This document shows, in pieces, positions 48,528 through 50,243 of a DNA stretch of 50,243 bases (its first letter is position 1; every line of letters starts with the position of its first letter). The position numbers were made by a program, and so were the translations under genes. The notes under the pieces were generated by a model, which did no database searches, was not told where the DNA came from, and worked only from the letters and a program-made list of their open reading frames with translations. This DNA is from CAZOKH01 sp964580315 (lineage in GTDB: Bacteria > Chloroflexota > Anaerolineae > Anaerolineales > Anaerolineaceae), in the NCBI GenBank assembly GCA_964580315.1, contig CAZOKH010000015.1, positions 1 to 50,243 of the forward strand. Reading direction: 5' to 3'.

Positions 48528-48557
48528 GAAACGACTCCCTGCGACGGGAGTCGTTTC
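48528..48557 (-). terminator. Hairpin after the hsp20 gene
   Basis: GAAACGACTCCC (48528-48539) and GGGAGTCGTTTC (48546-48557) form a 12 bp perfect stem with a 6 nt loop, about 55 bp past the hsp20 stop. The T-tract is short (TTTCC), so efficiency is uncertain. Confidence 0.6.
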
Positions 48558-48610
48558 TTCGTTCACTTTTTTCAGGTTTGTGGGGGAGGACCACTGCTAA
48601 TGGAGAGGGC

Positions 48611-49030
48611 TTACTCTCCTTTAACTTTAATGTTTTTGGGGCGGGCTTCTTCTGCTTTGGGCAGGGTCAGGGTGAGCACGCCGTCTTTCAAGATGGCAGT
48701 GCTGCCGTTGGCATTCAGCGGGTCGGCAAAGCGCAGGGTGCGTTCAAATTTTCCGACCGGCCGTTCGCGCAGCAGGTAGGCATTTTCATCTTCTTCTGCG
48801 TGTTTGAATTCGCCGCGCAGGGTGATCTGGTCCTTCAGGATTTCAATGTCCAAATCGTTGGCGTTTACACCGGGCAGCAGGGCGTTTAAAATATAGGCTT
48901 CATCAGTTTCTCTTACATCCACTGGAACCGGCGCCAGCGTTTCACGCACAGCGTTTTCATTAGCAACCATCCAGGGGCGCATTAATGATCTATTCATCCA
49001 GCGAGTGGGATGCGTAACATAGAATGTCAT
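48611..49030 (-). CDS. Small heat-shock protein, Hsp20/alpha-crystallin family
   Basis: 139 residues. The alpha-crystallin domain spans about 38-130 (VPVDVRETDEAYILNALLPGVNANDLDIEILKDQITLRGEF, LLRERPVGKFERTLRFADPLN, ILKDGVLTLTLPKAEEARPKNIKVK), including the conserved GVLTLTLPK strand; the C-terminal PKNIKVK holds the oligomer-bridging I-x-V. It is an ATP-independent chaperone that holds unfolded proteins. GGAGG precedes ATG 49030. I saw no CIRCE (TTAGCACTC-N9-GAGTGCTAA) in the 240 bp upstream. Confidence 0.93.
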   Translation of the reverse strand: MTFYVTHPTRWMNRSLMRPWMVANENAVRETLAPVPVDVRETDEAYILNALLPGVNANDLDIEILKDQITLRGEFKHAEEDENAYLLRERPVGKFERTLRFADPLNANGSTAILKDGVLTLTLPKAEEARPKNIKVKGE

Positions 49031-49272
49031 TTTTACCTCCAGGTAATTTCACTTTTCTTTTATTCAGCCTTTGGGCAAGCGTCCGATAATATACGTAACA
49101 AGCTCACCAGCCCGGCAACTCTTGATTTCTGATTACACTGATCATACCTACCCTGCATAAGAGTCAGATTTAAAAATTATAAGTATTGCATTAGAATCAC
49201 AGCTTCACGGCTGATCATACAGGGCCCAGTTGAGATTTGTGGTATTATTCAGCCAATTGGAGTTAGAAAGAA

Positions 49273-49626
49273 ATGGATCAGAAAATCACAATTATTGAGG
49301 GTCCCCCTCCCACATTTGAAGCCATTGATGACGGCTGGGCGCTTGGTTTAAATGAAGGGCCGTCACTGTATGACCTGGCTTTGACCCGTTTGCGCACCTT
49401 TAATGGCCGTGAACTGGTGGAGCGGTGTTACCGCGCCTGGCACAACCGTGACCCCATCTACCTGCATTACCGCAACCAGATTGGCATTGAAGAAAAAGCC
49501 CCCATCATGGCGGCGCGGGCGGTGGATACCAACGACGGGCAGGTTCTATTGTTGTGGATTCGGCGCGAACCCGATGACATTGAAATTGAACTCGATCTGG
49601 GGGATGATTCAGAGATCGAAGATTAG
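49273..49626 (+). CDS. Conserved hypothetical acidic protein
   Basis: 117 residues: a flexible start (MDQKITIIEGPPPTFEAIDDGWALGLNEGPSLYDLALTRLRTFNG as recognisable features, GPPP and WALGLNEGP), a helical middle (LVERCYRAWHNRDPIYLHYRN) and a beta-rich end (VDTNDGQVLLLWIRREPDDIEIELDL) closing with an acidic tail. No signal peptide or membrane segment is seen. I do not recognise the family beyond an impression that it recurs in Anaerolineae. It carries its own terminator immediately downstream and stands alone. GGAG lies 10 nt before the ATG. Confidence 0.65.
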   Translation: MDQKITIIEGPPPTFEAIDDGWALGLNEGPSLYDLALTRLRTFNGRELVERCYRAWHNRDPIYLHYRNQIGIEEKAPIMAARAVDTNDGQVLLLWIRREPDDIEIELDLGDDSEIED

Positions 49627-49671
49627 AGCAAATTTTGTGTTTTTGTGCCACTCTGGCAGAACAAATGACCG

Positions 49672-49700
49672 GGACGGGCGAACAGGCTCGTCCTTTTTTT
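49672..49700 (+). terminator. Intrinsic terminator
   Basis: GGACGGGC (49672-49679) pairs with GCTCGTCC (49686-49693, one G-T pair) around a 6 nt loop, followed by seven T (49694-49700). Confidence 0.85.
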
Positions 49701-49741
49701 CGTTTTGCAAAAAATCAAAATTCGCTTAGAATCAGAGAACA

Positions 49742-50243
49742 ATGAGATCCCCTTCCACTTTTTCACTTCGACGGGGCTTGTGGCTTGGTGTGAGCCTGCT
49801 GCTTGTGGCTGTTGCGACCGTTGCACCAGTCAAAGCGCAGGACGCCGGCCGTGTGAGCATCACCACCCCTGATATTACGAAATTTCCTGATGTGCAATTT
49901 GGCCTGGAAGCCTACAATGCTGCCGGCGATTTTTTGGACAATCTTTCGCCTGCCGAGGTGCAGGTGCTGGAAGACGGTAAAGCGCAGCCCCTGATGAAAC
50001 TGGAGAAGGTTGAACCCGGTTTGCAGATCATTATGGCGCTGAATAATGCGCCCATTTTTGCCGAGCGAACAGGCGGCAACAGCGTATTCGAATTGATTCA
50101 AGCGGCGCTGGTGGCGTGGGCGCAAACCCAGCCTGCCGCCAGCCCCGATGATTTGAGCCTGGTTACCAACACCGGTTTGCAATTCATCCGCATGGAAAAC
50201 CCGCAGGAATGGGCGGCTTCACTGGCAGCCTACACGGCAGATT
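49742..50243 (+). CDS. Secreted protein, probable VWA-type surface protein (N-terminal part, cut by window edge)
   Basis: 167 codons are open from ATG 49742 to the end of the window. A signal peptide (LRRGLWLGVSLLLVAVATVAPVKAQ) is followed by VSITTPDITKFPDVQFGLEAYNAAGDFLDNLSPAEVQVLEDGK, a small beta domain that often precedes von Willebrand A domains in Chloroflexota and related bacteria, then LQIIMALNNAPIFAERTGGNSVFELIQAALVAW, which looks like the first strand and helix of a VWA fold, although the usual DxSxS appears as ALNNAP. The name is therefore tentative. The rest lies outside the window. Confidence 0.6.
   Translation, partial: MRSPSTFSLRRGLWLGVSLLLVAVATVAPVKAQDAGRVSITTPDITKFPDVQFGLEAYNAAGDFLDNLSPAEVQVLEDGKAQPLMKLEKVEPGLQIIMALNNAPIFAERTGGNSVFELIQAALVAWAQTQPAASPDDLSLVTNTGLQFIRMENPQEWAASLAAYTAD

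Noticed and set aside
49031..49272. CIRCE or HAIR heat-shock operator upstream of hsp20
   Set aside because: No TTAGCACTC-type inverted repeat or CTTGAGT-type HAIR element was found in the gap.

Overview
This 50 kb window looks like chromosomal DNA of a Chloroflexota bacterium, most likely of the class Anaerolineae. That is an inference from gene content: an NBR1/FW-domain lipoprotein, a lipobox-bearing SUMF1 protein, DUF11 proteins ending in a sortase, VWA surface proteins and GT-C-like membrane proteins. No ribosomal RNA or taxonomic marker is present to prove it. I found no transposase, integrase, phage gene or CRISPR array.

Region 1 (1-8.9 kb, all minus strand) is a glycerol/dihydroxyacetone catabolic locus. 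An anaerobic-type glycerol-3-phosphate dehydrogenase set (GlpA-like, FAD/NAD oxidoreductase, DUF1667 protein) is followed by a DhaR-type regulator. After a 574 bp regulatory gap come glpF, dhaK, dhaL and the first part of glpK. The regulator lacks the sigma-54-contact motif. Two GTTG-N7-CAAC dyads, 31 bp apart, lie just upstream of a sigma-70-like promoter that would drive glpF-dhaK-dhaL-glpK.

Region 2 (8.9-16.1 kb, mostly minus) is a set of small unrelated units: a methyltransferase, two GNAT acetyltransferases, an L7/L12-like small protein, a metallophosphoesterase with a degenerate GNH motif, an FW-domain lipoprotein and a SUMF1 lipoprotein. It also holds a two-gene unit that I consider a real discovery candidate: an AdoMet-decarboxylase (SpeD) homologue with the pyruvoyl catalytic residues intact but the substrate-binding segment changed, followed by a Ddl-like ATP-grasp ligase.

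Region 3 (16.4-26.3 kb, mostly plus) holds a three-gene membrane/Crp operon, tRNA-Gln, a phosphohexomutase plus sugar-nucleotidyltransferase pair with an uncharacterised membrane protein and a PIG-L deacetylase, and a CorC-like / cytidine deaminase / RecO operon.

Region 4 (26.3-40.2 kb) contains a kynureninase/epimerase pair; two tandem GT-C-like membrane proteins sharing about 917 bp of virtually identical DNA, while their 3' parts have diverged (gene conversion or recent recombination); PhzF, adenosine deaminase and an alpha/beta hydrolase; a membrane protein behind a near-consensus promoter overlapped by a perfect 15 bp inverted repeat; a HIT protein; GatB; and a membrane diguanylate cyclase.

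Region 5 (40.3-50.2 kb) is dominated by an approximately 2,690-residue secreted protein of about 19 immunoglobulin-like/DUF11 modules, followed by LPETG and then a complete sortase domain in the same polypeptide. Its 5' leader carries a terminator-like hairpin. An Hsp20, a small conserved hypothetical protein and the start of a secreted protein close the window. GatB together with tRNA-Gln(UUG) is consistent with transamidation-dependent Gln-tRNA formation.
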